Shown: one piece after another, positions 10,121 through 19,085 of the stretch
How positions within the stretch are numbered: the stretch's first letter is position 1
How the letters are laid out: every line of letters starts with the position of its first letter
NCBI RefSeq assembly: GCF_004367585.1
Contig: NZ_CP038015.1
Location: forward strand, 1,680,001-1,744,000
DNA from: Paenisporosarcina antarctica
GTDB taxonomy: Bacteria; Bacillota; Bacilli; Bacillales_A; Planococcaceae
Length of the DNA stretch: 64,000 nucleotides
Direction of reading: 5' to 3'
The notes under the pieces: generated by a model
The model's database searches: none
The model's input: the letters and a program-made list of their open reading frames with translations, nothing else
What the model was told of the DNA's origin: nothing
Program-made: the position numbers and the translations under genes

Positions 10121-11536
10121 CTATAAATCTTCAAATAATAAGGGAAAAACCATTGTAAAAGTTGACCCTTTCCCTTCTTCACTTATTACGTGAATTGATC
10201 CACTTGCATTTTCAATTAGCATTTTTACAATGCTTAATCCTAATCCACTTCCACCTAAGTTTCGAGTTCGAACAGGGTCAACTCGATAAAATCGGTCGAA
10301 TATCTTCAAAACATGTTGTGGCGCAATCCCAATCCCATGATCTTTGACGTTAACGATGATTTCAAGTGGTGTTTTTTTATAGGAAATGCAAACGTGTGCT
10401 GGACTCTTACTATAACGAATAGCATTACTCAAGATGTTGCGGATAATTTGCTGATACGCATTTGATGAAATGAGTACTTCCATTTCCATTCTTGCAGGAA
10501 GAATATGTTCAATGTATGCGGATGGATGTATTTGACTTAGTTCTTTAATTACTTCAATTGTATACTCCACAATATTTGTAGGTGGACGTTCTTTTATTTG
10601 TTCCCCACGAGCAAGTTCTAGCATTTCATCAATTAAAGTTTTCATTTGATTTACTTCACGTAAAGATATTCCGAGCGACTCATCTAGAACTACAGGATCA
10701 TATTTGCCCCATCTGTTTAGTAATGCAAGATGCCCTTCTACAACCTGTATAGGAGTCCTTAGTTCGTGAGATGCATCAGCAATAAATTGTTGTTGCTGTT
10801 CAAAGGAAGACTTCAACTTAGCCATCATACTTGCATATACGTCAATTAATTCACCAATTTCATCCTTAGCATCATAAGAAATCGTTAAATCTTTTTCAAA
10901 ACCATGGGCAACGACATCATCCATCGTAACCTTTAAATCTTGAAGAGGTTTTAATAAATAACTAGCCAGAATATAACCAATCCATCCCGATAATAGTAAG
11001 GAACATAAACTAAAAAGCAACATGGCAGTTAATATATAAGTGATAATCGATTGAAAAGATTTTAGTGGATGTTCGAGTTGGACATATCCATTAAATCGTC
11101 CAAGCTTTACAATGCCGACAGCTGTTATGGAGGAAGAATCTCCAGTATTTATTAAATAACCTTTTCTTGGAAAATCGATTGAATTAAAAGGTTGAAAAGT
11201 AGAAGTCTTATTAATTCGTAGTATCTCAATTCCATCAATATTTAACAATCGAATCGTTTGATTTTTATTTACAATTGACGTCATTAATCCAGTATTTGCT
11301 TGAATATCCTGAACAGTTAAAAAATGACCTTGGGATTCAAAGAATGTCATTAAATCTACCATTGTTCGATTCACTTCTTGTTCTTCTTGTTGATACAACC
11401 ATCCTTTTAAGGCGATAAAGAGGATGATACTCATAGTGGCAAAACTCAAGAAAATAACTGTTGCCGAACTAAACGCCCATTTCTTTTTTAATGATTGAGA
11501 TGCAATTAATCGCTTCCACCAAATTATTGGATTCAT
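10121..11536 (-). CDS. arlS: HAMP-domain sensor histidine kinase, ArlS-like
   Basis: A 471-aa membrane sensor kinase. Layout: membrane segment about 23-45, extracytoplasmic sensor region about 46-163, second membrane segment about 165-190, HAMP about 190-245, dimerisation/phosphoacceptor helix with His257 in ADASHELRTP, and an HATPase domain with N, G1 and G2 boxes (NILSNAIRY, DHGIGI, GGSGLGLSI). Its start overlaps the response regulator stop by 4 bp. The assignment to ArlS rests on architecture and on its position next to odhA, as I recall for S. aureus; the stimulus is unknown. It could also be called YkoH-like. Confidence 0.75.
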   Translation of the reverse strand: MNPIIWWKRLIASQSLKKKWAFSSATVIFLSFATMSIILFIALKGWLYQQEEQEVNRTMVDLMTFFESQGHFLTVQDIQANTGLMTSIVNKNQTIRLLNIDGIEILRINKTSTFQPFNSIDFPRKGYLINTGDSSSITAVGIVKLGRFNGYVQLEHPLKSFQSIITYILTAMLLFSLCSLLLSGWIGYILASYLLKPLQDLKVTMDDVVAHGFEKDLTISYDAKDEIGELIDVYASMMAKLKSSFEQQQQFIADASHELRTPIQVVEGHLALLNRWGKYDPVVLDESLGISLREVNQMKTLIDEMLELARGEQIKERPPTNIVEYTIEVIKELSQIHPSAYIEHILPARMEMEVLISSNAYQQIIRNILSNAIRYSKSPAHVCISYKKTPLEIIVNVKDHGIGIAPQHVLKIFDRFYRVDPVRTRNLGGSGLGLSIVKMLIENASGSIHVISEEGKGSTFTMVFPLLFEDL

Positions 11537-12213
11537 TGACGCATCACATATCCAACACCTCTAACCGTTTCAATATAATTTGCAGATTCTCGAGGTAACT
11601 TTGAACGCAAATGGCGTATGTAGACATCTACGACATTTGTTTCGATGTCTACTAAATATCCCCAGACATTTTCCAAAATTAAGTTTCGTGTAACAACATG
11701 ATTTTTATGTTGAATTAAAAAGACTAGTAAATCATACTCAGTTTTCGTTAATTCTAGAGCTTTATTATTTATTTCAACAAGATGAGCATCCGTATCAATA
11801 GTAATATCTTTAAATTCTAGTCGGGTTATCACATCATTAAGTCTGTTTGTTCTTCTCAGTACAGAACGTATTCTGGCTAATAGTTCTTCAATAGCAAACG
11901 GTTTCACTATGTAATCATCAGCACCTGCATCAAGTCCAGCGACACGATCAACTATAGCGTCCCTAGCTGTTATTAATATAATGGGTAATTGTGAAAATAA
12001 GCGAATCCGTCGACATACTTCAATTCCATTTAACTCAGGCAACATGACATCTAGTAAAACCACATCAAAGTTCTGATCCTTTGCCGCTTTTAATCCTTCT
12101 CTGCCAGATATATGATGTACCACATCAAAATCTTCGTGACACAATTCCAATTCAATAAAACGGGCAATATTCTTTTCATCTTCTACAAGTAACACGCGGT
12201 TAGGGGTACGCAT
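11533..12213 (-). CDS. arlR: OmpR-family response regulator, ArlR-like
   Basis: A 226-aa regulator with a receiver domain (1-120; phosphoacceptor Asp55 in VVLLDVMLPE, acidic pocket at EDE11-13, conserved Lys in IVKPF) and a C-terminal winged-helix DNA-binding domain (about 130-226, ending with the usual IRTVRGVGY-type motif as IETVRGVGYVM). It is translationally coupled to the kinase downstream. In S. aureus ArlR controls autolysis, adhesion and virulence genes; targets in this organism cannot be deduced. Confidence 0.8.
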   Translation of the reverse strand: MRTPNRVLLVEDEKNIARFIELELCHEDFDVVHHISGREGLKAAKDQNFDVVLLDVMLPELNGIEVCRRIRLFSQLPIILITARDAIVDRVAGLDAGADDYIVKPFAIEELLARIRSVLRRTNRLNDVITRLEFKDITIDTDAHLVEINNKALELTKTEYDLLVFLIQHKNHVVTRNLILENVWGYLVDIETNVVDVYIRHLRSKLPRESANYIETVRGVGYVMRQ

Positions 12214-12272
12214 TTTCCACCTTCTTCATATTTGTCTAAAAATAGTTCCATAACGTGGTTGCTTTTTTAATT

Positions 12273-14303
12273 TCATTCAGAATAAACAAGTTGCTGATTT
12301 TTCCCCATTCGCTTCACTTCATACATAACCGTGTCAGCTTTTTCTAATAAATCCTCAACTGTGTTTCCGTGATCAGGGAAATAAGAAATTCCAATCGACG
12401 TAGTTGGAGTAAATATGGTTCCGCTTAATAACCAACCTGTTTTTAAAGAAGTTCTAATTCTACTAATGATGAGCGTCAATACTTCTAGTCTTTTATTGGG
12501 AACGTTTGGCAAACCTGTAAGAAGAATAACGAACTCATCCCCACCAACACGAGACACTAAGTCTTGTGTTCGCACACTCGATAAAAGGGCCTCACCAAAC
12601 ATTCGTATAAATTCATCACCAATATCATGACCATAAGTATCGTTTACCGATTTGAAGTCGTCTCCATCTAAATATAGAACTGCTATTGATGTTTCATCAA
12701 ATTCAGCTTGCTTGACCAATTTGGGGAATTCTTTCCACAGATGTCTTCGGTTAGGTAATTGCGTTAAGCTATCATGATATGCCATAAAGCTAAGATGTTC
12801 TTCTAATTTTTTGCGTTCTGTTATTTCTCTTGAAACAATGACATGCTTTAATTTACCTTGCCGTTCACGATCTTTTACGGCAACAATCGAAGTTTCGGTC
12901 CATAGCTGAAAATTATTTTTTTGAGTATATTGAAGTTCTAGTCGTATTTCTTCATCTTCATTGACTCGTTTTGACACGTCATTTTTCCATAAATTTAGAT
13001 ATTCATTTGTCAGCATGTCACTAAATTGTTTATTCAACATTGCTTCTTTTGATAAACCTAATATTCTATCGTGAGAAGGTGATGTATAAAGAATATATCC
13101 TTTCTCATCTGTAATCGCGATTAAATCATTGGTATTCTCTGTAATTAAATTAAACGTTTTTTCAATTGATTGTAGGTCAGTCATCATATTCTTTTTTTCT
13201 GTTATATCAAATTGAATGATAAGAATGTTTTCAATCTGCTGTTGTTCATTGTATAGCGGGATTATAGTTGTATCTCCCCAGTAAAAAGTCCCGTCACTTG
13301 CTCTATTTCGAAGCTCTCCACGCCATATTTTTTCGTGCATAACTTCTTTCCACAAGTGTCGCATTTGAATGTCATTATAGCGATCAATTTGCAATGTGCT
13401 AATATGTTGACCTATTACTTCTTGTTTCTTAAAGCCAGTTGTGGCAATAAACAAGTCATTGGCATATTCAATGACTCCGTTTTGAGTGGTCATTAACACC
13501 ATTGCAGCCTTACTAATCGCACGTTTATAACTCTCTAAAATATGTCTAGTATTACGAAGACTTTCCTTTAACTCGACTTCATCTGTAACTTCTTGTAACA
13601 AAATATACATGGCAACAGTTTCCTCATTTTTCTTTATAGGAGAGTAACTTACAAGAAATGTCCCATCGTCACCAGTCGATTTCATTCGTTGAACAAGTAC
13701 TGATGATTTCCCAGTACCTCGTAAATTTGTTTCAAAATGATATTCAACTTGACTATGCTCTTTCAAAGGGACGAATGGCAAGTTCAAGTAATGTTTTCCA
13801 CGCCACTCTGTCAGTTTATAGCCAAATATTTCTTCAAACTTAGGATTCATATCGAATATTTTACCGTCTTTAGTGACAATAATTGTTGGATCCACAATCA
13901 TATTCAGTAAAGATTGCATAAATAAATATTTTTCTTCTATTTCCTTTTGAGTTGAAACTTCTTTAGTCGTTGCAAGTATATATGTTCCTTGTACTGTTTG
14001 AATTGGTTTTATGGTAGTTTCATTTACTAATTCAACATCTGAAAACAAAAAGAAATCTTGATATATAACTACTTTATTTTCTTGAATGGCTATTAAGTAA
14101 TTCTCATAAATTTCTTCTAAGTGTGGAGATGTTAGAATATCGTGTAAATTGGAGTTAATTGGACTATCTTTAAAAATGAGCCTTGCACTTTCGTTGACAA
14201 ATAAATACTCAAAAGAGTGTTCTTTTTGAATTAAAAAAAACACTAAATCTGAGGTATCTCCATATAATAAATCAAATTGTGTTTGAGTGAAAAAATGTTT
14301 CAT
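12273..14303 (-). CDS. PAS-domain diguanylate cyclase (GGDEF)
   Basis: A 676-aa soluble signalling protein. An N-terminal PAS-like segment (about 1-115) is followed by three clearer PAS domains (about 130-245, 265-375 and 385-500) and a GGDEF domain (510-676). The catalytic motif GGDEF at 587-591 is intact, and an RxxD inhibitory site (RTQD, 578-581) sits exactly five residues upstream, so it probably makes c-di-GMP with product inhibition. No EAL domain or membrane segment is present. It lies 13 nt downstream of dapF, an odd partner; co-transcription is likely. Confidence 0.88.
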   Translation of the reverse strand: MKHFFTQTQFDLLYGDTSDLVFFLIQKEHSFEYLFVNESARLIFKDSPINSNLHDILTSPHLEEIYENYLIAIQENKVVIYQDFFLFSDVELVNETTIKPIQTVQGTYILATTKEVSTQKEIEEKYLFMQSLLNMIVDPTIIVTKDGKIFDMNPKFEEIFGYKLTEWRGKHYLNLPFVPLKEHSQVEYHFETNLRGTGKSSVLVQRMKSTGDDGTFLVSYSPIKKNEETVAMYILLQEVTDEVELKESLRNTRHILESYKRAISKAAMVLMTTQNGVIEYANDLFIATTGFKKQEVIGQHISTLQIDRYNDIQMRHLWKEVMHEKIWRGELRNRASDGTFYWGDTTIIPLYNEQQQIENILIIQFDITEKKNMMTDLQSIEKTFNLITENTNDLIAITDEKGYILYTSPSHDRILGLSKEAMLNKQFSDMLTNEYLNLWKNDVSKRVNEDEEIRLELQYTQKNNFQLWTETSIVAVKDRERQGKLKHVIVSREITERKKLEEHLSFMAYHDSLTQLPNRRHLWKEFPKLVKQAEFDETSIAVLYLDGDDFKSVNDTYGHDIGDEFIRMFGEALLSSVRTQDLVSRVGGDEFVILLTGLPNVPNKRLEVLTLIISRIRTSLKTGWLLSGTIFTPTTSIGISYFPDHGNTVEDLLEKADTVMYEVKRMGKNQQLVYSE

Positions 14304-14316
14304 CTACTTTCATCTC

Positions 14317-15303
14317 CTACAAATACTCATTACTAGACCATCCATCGTTTACATTTTTCTGTGCTTGTAGCTCTAATTCTTTATACTCATTAATTTCATG
14401 TTCATGAAGAATGACTGAATTAATGATAAATTCTCCGTCTTCAGTTAATTCACCCGAATAGGTAGCAAAAAATGTTGCATTGCCAATCAGTGATAAATGA
14501 ACATGATTTTCATTTTTTTCAATCTCGCACTTAACAAAACCACCTGGATTATATACCGTTATTTCACCATAAGGGACTAAATTAATTGTTGCAGACACTA
14601 ATGCAGAAGCCGTCATGGCAGTACCACATGCATTTGTAAACCCTACGCCTCGTTCGAAAGTTCGTACGAAAATACTCGACTCATCAACAGGATGAACAAA
14701 ACTAACATTAACGCCATCTGGAAAATGCTCATTATCTATATTAAAAGATGTAGCAAGTTGTTCTTGGAACTGTGTATCTTCAATATAATGAATAGGGACA
14801 ATACCGATTAAATGAGGGTTTGGGACCGACACTGCAGTAAAGTGAATATCCAAGGAGAATTCTGGCATTACTTCATTCACAATTTGCTTATGATTTTTAT
14901 GTTTCATTGGAAGTGAAGTAAGTTTAAACGACACGGGTGAAATTTCTACCTTATACGTATCTATACTTTTAAATATTGGTTCTACTTGTTGCACAGATAG
15001 TACGGCTTTCATCGTCTCAATCGTTGCTACAGTTACCCCTAATTTTGTTAAAACAAATCTTGCTACACATCTTAACCCATTTCCACACATGGATGCTTCA
15101 GACCCATCTGCATTATAAACGCGCATTTTCGCATCTGCTTTAGTTGACTGTGAAATAATTAATAAACCATCTGCTCCATTTTCATTAGAGGGGTTGCACA
15201 TTTTTTGTGCAGTTAAAGGCCAATTATAAAACATGTTTGGTATTTCTTCGTGTAAGTAAAATGTATTGCCAGAACCGTGCACTTTATGAAAAATGATTGT
15301 CAT
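14317..15303 (-). CDS. dapF: Diaminopimelate epimerase
   Basis: A 328-aa enzyme converting LL- to meso-diaminopimelate for lysine and peptidoglycan synthesis. The two catalytic cysteines are Cys73 (SMCGNGLRC) and Cys226 (FTNACGTAM). The two-fold DapF barrel is complete, and the protein is about 40 residues longer than the usual 275-285, because of a charged C-terminal tail (about 285-328) of unknown role. The ATG has GGAGG 9 nt upstream. First gene of a likely dapF-GGDEF transcript. Confidence 0.9.
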   Translation of the reverse strand: MTIIFHKVHGSGNTFYLHEEIPNMFYNWPLTAQKMCNPSNENGADGLLIISQSTKADAKMRVYNADGSEASMCGNGLRCVARFVLTKLGVTVATIETMKAVLSVQQVEPIFKSIDTYKVEISPVSFKLTSLPMKHKNHKQIVNEVMPEFSLDIHFTAVSVPNPHLIGIVPIHYIEDTQFQEQLATSFNIDNEHFPDGVNVSFVHPVDESSIFVRTFERGVGFTNACGTAMTASALVSATINLVPYGEITVYNPGGFVKCEIEKNENHVHLSLIGNATFFATYSGELTEDGEFIINSVILHEHEINEYKELELQAQKNVNDGWSSNEYL

Positions 15304-15486
15304 GATAATACCTCCAAGATTCTATATCTTCATATTAAATCTAATAATAAATGGTTACAACTATTCCCTAAAATTTCTATCTGAAATCCCAATAAAATTT
15401 ACATGAATTTCACAATTTTTTTGTTTTCATTTTAAATAAAAATTAGTATAGTAATAAAGAAAAGTAATAAGAAAATAATTTTATAG

Positions 15487-15661
15487 AACGATTTATTGAT
15501 CGTAAATCGTTAGGGAAGGCAAATGGTGCGCCACCAGTTTTATGACTGGTTCTAGTGGGTTCGATTCCCACCCCGGAATTTTTTATGCACTACAAAATGA
15601 AAAATTTCGAGGGGCTAGAGCTAGACTTCTGTCTTTATCTGCCCCGATACGGAGGCGTTAA
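15487..15661 (+). ncRNA. Structured leader with a tRNA-like fold ahead of the GNAT gene
   Basis: The 360 bp between dapF and the acetyltransferase hold several paired elements: AACGATTTA/TAAATCGTT (15487-15511); a near-complete cloverleaf at 15509-15578; and GGGGC/GCCCC enclosing AGAC/GTCT (15611-15645), just before the GGAGG site. The T-arm (15155+400 to 15571, i.e. 15555-15571) is textbook: five pairs, loop TTCGATT, all invariant bases. D-loop GG, a five-base variable region and seven-base acceptor strands are also there. But the anticodon loop has 6 bases, the acceptor has two mismatches and no CCA follows. It is either a decayed tRNA gene or a regulatory leader; I matched it to no known family. 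Confidence 0.45.
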
Positions 15662-15663
15662 TT

Positions 15664-16215
15664 GTGATTAAAAGACGAGAATTGCACGAATGTGGCTCTT
15701 TGTTTGAGTATTTAACTCACCCATCTGTCTTTCCTTTCGTTCGACAAAAAGCAACTTCAACTGATGAATTCTTATTTATGACGAAACAATTAATGGAAGA
15801 AGAAGAATGTGGAAAAGTTATTTCACGCACGATTACTGATGATTATGGGATGCCAATAGGAACAATAAATTTATATGATATTCAAGATCAAGCTGGTTTT
15901 CTAGGAACTTGGATTGGTCATCCTTTCCAAGGAAAAGGATTCAATCTAAAAGCGAAAAATCTATTTTTAGAAGAGCTTTTTTATCAACATAATATCAATA
16001 CAGTTTTTGTGAGGATTAAAAAGCATAATGAAAAGTCTATTCGTGCAACAGAGAAACTAGCATACAGTATGAACGCTAAAGATACTCATCCTACTTTATT
16101 TGAAGAAATTAATGCAGGAGACCATAAATATGAGCTGTATCAAATAACTAAAGACTTATTCTACTTAGCAACAGCTGCATCTAGATTTGTTGAAGAAGAA
16201 GAACATGCAATTTAA
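15664..16215 (+). CDS. GNAT-family N-acetyltransferase (RimJ/RimL type)
   Basis: A 183-aa acetyltransferase of the RimJ/RimL subgroup (Acetyltransf_3-like). The acetyl-CoA loop is seen as WIGHPFQGKGFNLKAK (about 81-96) and the following VRIKKHNEKSIRATEKLAY segment is the standard motif B. The substrate (a protein N-terminus, an amino acid or an aminoacyl group) cannot be told. The start is GTG with GGAGGCG 6 nt upstream, right after a hairpin. It is the only plus-strand gene between telA and the MATE exporter, next to murG. Confidence 0.8.
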   Translation: MIKRRELHECGSLFEYLTHPSVFPFVRQKATSTDEFLFMTKQLMEEEECGKVISRTITDDYGMPIGTINLYDIQDQAGFLGTWIGHPFQGKGFNLKAKNLFLEELFYQHNINTVFVRIKKHNEKSIRATEKLAYSMNAKDTHPTLFEEINAGDHKYELYQITKDLFYLATAASRFVEEEEHAI

Positions 16216-16221
16216 TTTAAT

Positions 16222-16260
16222 ATACCGCCCACACATATAATCGTGTAGGCGGTTTTTTTA
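16222..16260. terminator. Bidirectional terminator between GNAT gene and murG
   Basis: ACCGCC(C)ACAC pairs with GTGT(A)GGCGGT around an eight-base loop, followed by seven T. It separates convergent genes and touches the murG stop codon. Confidence 0.85.
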
Positions 16261-17334
16261 TTTTGAATATGAATTAATCAATTTTACCATTTCATCCGGT
16301 TTTTTTGTGTGATCAGAGCTTTCCATCAAAATTCGTATTTCATTTGCTTGACCATTTAGATCTTTTAAGGACGACAAAAATAATTTAGGTGTAACATCTT
16401 CTTCTTCAAGCACCGAGGCCCACCCTTGTTTTTTGAAAATTTCAGCATTTAGTACTTGATCTCCCCGACTTTTTTGTTTTGATAAAGGTATTAATAACAT
16501 CGGTTTACGTAAAGCTAAAAATTCGAAAATTGAATTTGAGCCAGCTCTTGATACAATTAAATCTGATGCGTGTATTAAATCAGGTAATTCTTTAGTCACG
16601 TATTCAAATTGTTTATATCCTGGAATTTTAAGTAAAGAGTCATCTACTTTACCTTTTCCGCAGAGGTGTATGATATCAAACATTTCAAGAAGTTGCGGTA
16701 AATTGCTGCGAATAGCTTCATTAACTACCACTGAACCTTGACTACCACCCATGATGAGAAGGACAGGTTTCCAACCTGTAAAGTCACAAAATTGAAGACC
16801 CACTTGTTTTTTCCCATCAAATAACTCTGAACGAATAATGGAGCCAGAACAACTTGATTTTTCAGGAGGTAAATGTTGTAATGTCTCTTGAAATACAGTA
16901 AATATGTGATGAGCCATGGGAATCGCAATTTTATTTGCTAAACCGGGAGTTACATCGGATTCGTGAATTACAACCGGAATTTTAGATAACTTCCCTGCCA
17001 AAACAACAGGAACTGATACGAATCCTCCTTTTGAAAAAATAACAGATGGTTTTACTTTTCTAACAATTAATAAAGCTTCAATAAGTCCTTTTCCCACGCG
17101 AAAAGGATCTGTAAAGTTTTTTACAGAGGCGTAACGTCTAAATTTCCCACTTGAAATCGCATGGTACAAAACATTAGGAAAGGCATCACGTATTAATTCC
17201 AATTCTATACCATCTTTAGATCCTATGTAATGGATTTCAAAACCTTGCTCTACTAATGCTGGGATGATTGCTTGGTTAAGTGAGACGTGACCGGCAGTTC
17301 CTCCACCTGTTAATACAATTGATTTTTTATTCAT
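16258..17334 (-). CDS. murG: UDP-GlcNAc:undecaprenyl-PP-MurNAc-pentapeptide GlcNAc transferase (MurG)
   Basis: About 358 aa. MurG makes lipid II from lipid I at the inner face of the membrane. The N-terminal glycine loop is TGGGTAGHVSLN (Ala replaces the usual second Gly), the C-domain donor site shows LLIMGGSQGS and SRAGSNSIFEFLAL. It resembles the S. aureus form closely in wording (SSGKxRRY, FSKGGFVSVPVV, IHESDxTPGLANKIA) and is not in a dcw-type cluster, so the genome may have a second murG there. The ATG at 17334 with AGGAGAT is preferred over an upstream in-frame ATG. Confidence 0.9.
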   Translation of the reverse strand: MNKKSIVLTGGGTAGHVSLNQAIIPALVEQGFEIHYIGSKDGIELELIRDAFPNVLYHAISSGKFRRYASVKNFTDPFRVGKGLIEALLIVRKVKPSVIFSKGGFVSVPVVLAGKLSKIPVVIHESDVTPGLANKIAIPMAHHIFTVFQETLQHLPPEKSSCSGSIIRSELFDGKKQVGLQFCDFTGWKPVLLIMGGSQGSVVVNEAIRSNLPQLLEMFDIIHLCGKGKVDDSLLKIPGYKQFEYVTKELPDLIHASDLIVSRAGSNSIFEFLALRKPMLLIPLSKQKSRGDQVLNAEIFKKQGWASVLEEEDVTPKLFLSSLKDLNGQANEIRILMESSDHTKKPDEMVKLINSYSK

Positions 17335-17554
17335 ATGTATATCTCCTATCTTTATTATCATTCTTTAAGGTAAGATTTTAAAATCTATTTTTGCAATACA
17401 TCAGACATTGTTCGTATCCTCTACATAATATACACCATTTAAAGAGACGACAGAAACGATATCTGTTAAAAGTAACTAAACTCAATTAAAATACTAAACA
17501 TGGATAGATTGAAAAATCCGATAAATTACACAACCTCTTTGTCGGTATAAAATG

Positions 17555-17563
17555 TGCTATAAT
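17555..17563 (+). promoter_or_regulatory. Extended -10 promoter of the MATE gene
   Basis: TGCTATAAT forms a consensus extended -10 element (TG, one base, TATAAT) 35 nt ahead of the start codon. No good -35 hexamer is visible at 17 nt, which fits an extended -10 promoter. Confidence 0.6.
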
Positions 17564-17597
17564 AATTGGAAATTTGCAGAATACAGGGTGATCTAGT

Positions 17598-18953
17598 ATG
17601 TACGAAACTACACAGCTTAAAGAGAAATGGTCGCTCATGTTCAAAATCGTATTTCCTATATTAGTCACACAAGTTGCTTTATATTTAATCTCATTCTTTG
17701 ATATTTTAATGTCAAGTAGATACGGGAGTGAAGACTTAGCTGGTGTAGCGATAGGTTCATCGTTATGGATACCTGTATATACCGGATTAGCAGGTATACT
17801 AATTGCAATCACACCTATTGTGGCACAATTAGTCGGTGCGAAAAAAAAGGATGAAGTCAGACTTATAGTTCAACAAGGATTATTATTATCTTTGGCATTA
17901 TCTATTTTTATTTCAATTGGTCTGTTCTTTGTGTTAGAACCTATTCTTCAAATAATGACTTTAGAAATTCGAGTTGAAAAAATCGCCAAATCATATTTAC
18001 TTGCAATGATTATAGGTATTATCCCACTATTTGCTTACACTGTTTTACGGTCTTACATGGATGCCTTGGGTAAAACGCGGGTTACGATGATCATCACATT
18101 ACTCTCCGCTCCAATAAATGTATGCTTTAATTATGTGCTCATTTTCGGGAAATTCGGTTTTCCTGAACTTGGTGGAGCTGGAGCTGGTTATGCTTCAGCC
18201 ATAACTTATTGGCTAGTTTTCTTAATCACTGTTGGTATTGCTCATAAACAAAGACCATTTCAGCAATATGAACTGTTTAAGAATTGGCAGCGTGTACAGT
18301 TTTCAAAATGGAAGGATATTAGTACAATTGGAATTCCTATTGGATTGTCTATTTTTGCAGAAACAAGTATTTTTTCTGCTGTTACCTTAATGATGAGTAC
18401 TTATAGTACAGAAGTTATTTCAGCTCACCAGATTGCTTTAAACTTCACTTCGTTACTTTACATGATTCCTTTAAGTATTTCATTTGGTGCAACAGTATTA
18501 ATAGGATATGAAGTCGGCGCGAAACGTTTTAAAGATGCACAAACATATAGTTGGTTAAGTGTTAGTACAGCGATATTATTTAGCTTCTTCTCCGCGTGTA
18601 TTTTATTTTTTTTCAGAGAACAAATTGCAGGAATATATACGACTGACGAAACGGTTATTCAATTAACGGTTCAATTCTTCGTATTTGCAGCACTTTTCCA
18701 ATTGTCAGATGCCATCCAAGCACCAGTTCAAGGGGCTTTAAGAGGTTATAAAGATGTTAACGTTACGTTTATTATGGCCATTATCTCTTATTGGGTCATT
18801 GGTTTGCCAATTGGCTATCTCTTGTCGAAATTTACTGATTTCGGACCTTTTGGATACTGGATAGGATTAATTGTTGGGTTAACTGCAGGTGCTATTACTT
18901 TGACATATCGACTCATTCGTATTCAACGCAAAAAACAAGACGCAGCCCACTAG
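17598..18953 (+). CDS. MATE-family efflux transporter (NorM-like)
   Basis: A 451-aa protein with about twelve membrane segments in two MATE halves. Family signs are the first-helix region LMSSRYGSEDLAGVAIGSSLW and the second-half equivalent EVISAHQIALNFTSLLYM, plus GYEVGAKRFKDA. NorM/FepA-type members export cationic drugs and fluoroquinolones or multidrug substrates using Na+ or H+. ATG preceded by AGGGTGAT. Monocistronic, with its own promoter and terminator. Confidence 0.9.
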   Translation: MYETTQLKEKWSLMFKIVFPILVTQVALYLISFFDILMSSRYGSEDLAGVAIGSSLWIPVYTGLAGILIAITPIVAQLVGAKKKDEVRLIVQQGLLLSLALSIFISIGLFFVLEPILQIMTLEIRVEKIAKSYLLAMIIGIIPLFAYTVLRSYMDALGKTRVTMIITLLSAPINVCFNYVLIFGKFGFPELGGAGAGYASAITYWLVFLITVGIAHKQRPFQQYELFKNWQRVQFSKWKDISTIGIPIGLSIFAETSIFSAVTLMMSTYSTEVISAHQIALNFTSLLYMIPLSISFGATVLIGYEVGAKRFKDAQTYSWLSVSTAILFSFFSACILFFFREQIAGIYTTDETVIQLTVQFFVFAALFQLSDAIQAPVQGALRGYKDVNVTFIMAIISYWVIGLPIGYLLSKFTDFGPFGYWIGLIVGLTAGAITLTYRLIRIQRKKQDAAH

Positions 18954-18972
18954 GGGTTTGCGTCTTGTTTTC
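18936..18972 (+). terminator. Terminator of the MATE gene
   Basis: CAAGACGCA pairs with TGCGTCTTG, with an inner CCC/GGG, and is followed by TTTTCATTT. It overlaps the last codons. No separate terminator is seen for glgA on the other strand, so it may also stop that transcript. Confidence 0.75.
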
Positions 18973-19085
18973 ATTTATGGACGATTTTAGAATTGATTCA
19001 AACCTTAATGTAATACTCCAGTAGTTTTCATTTTCACTTCAAAATACCAGTCCTCTTTTAAGCTAGGTCTGTGGAGCTTTTTCTG

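Noticed and set aside
15555-15578. Phage attachment site made of a tRNA 3' end
   Set aside because: No integrase gene and no second copy of the T-arm sequence in the window.
15487-15661. T-box riboswitch ahead of the acetyltransferase
   Set aside because: No T-box sequence (AGGGTGGNACCGCG type), no specifier stem I, and the gene is not an aminoacyl-tRNA or amino-acid gene.
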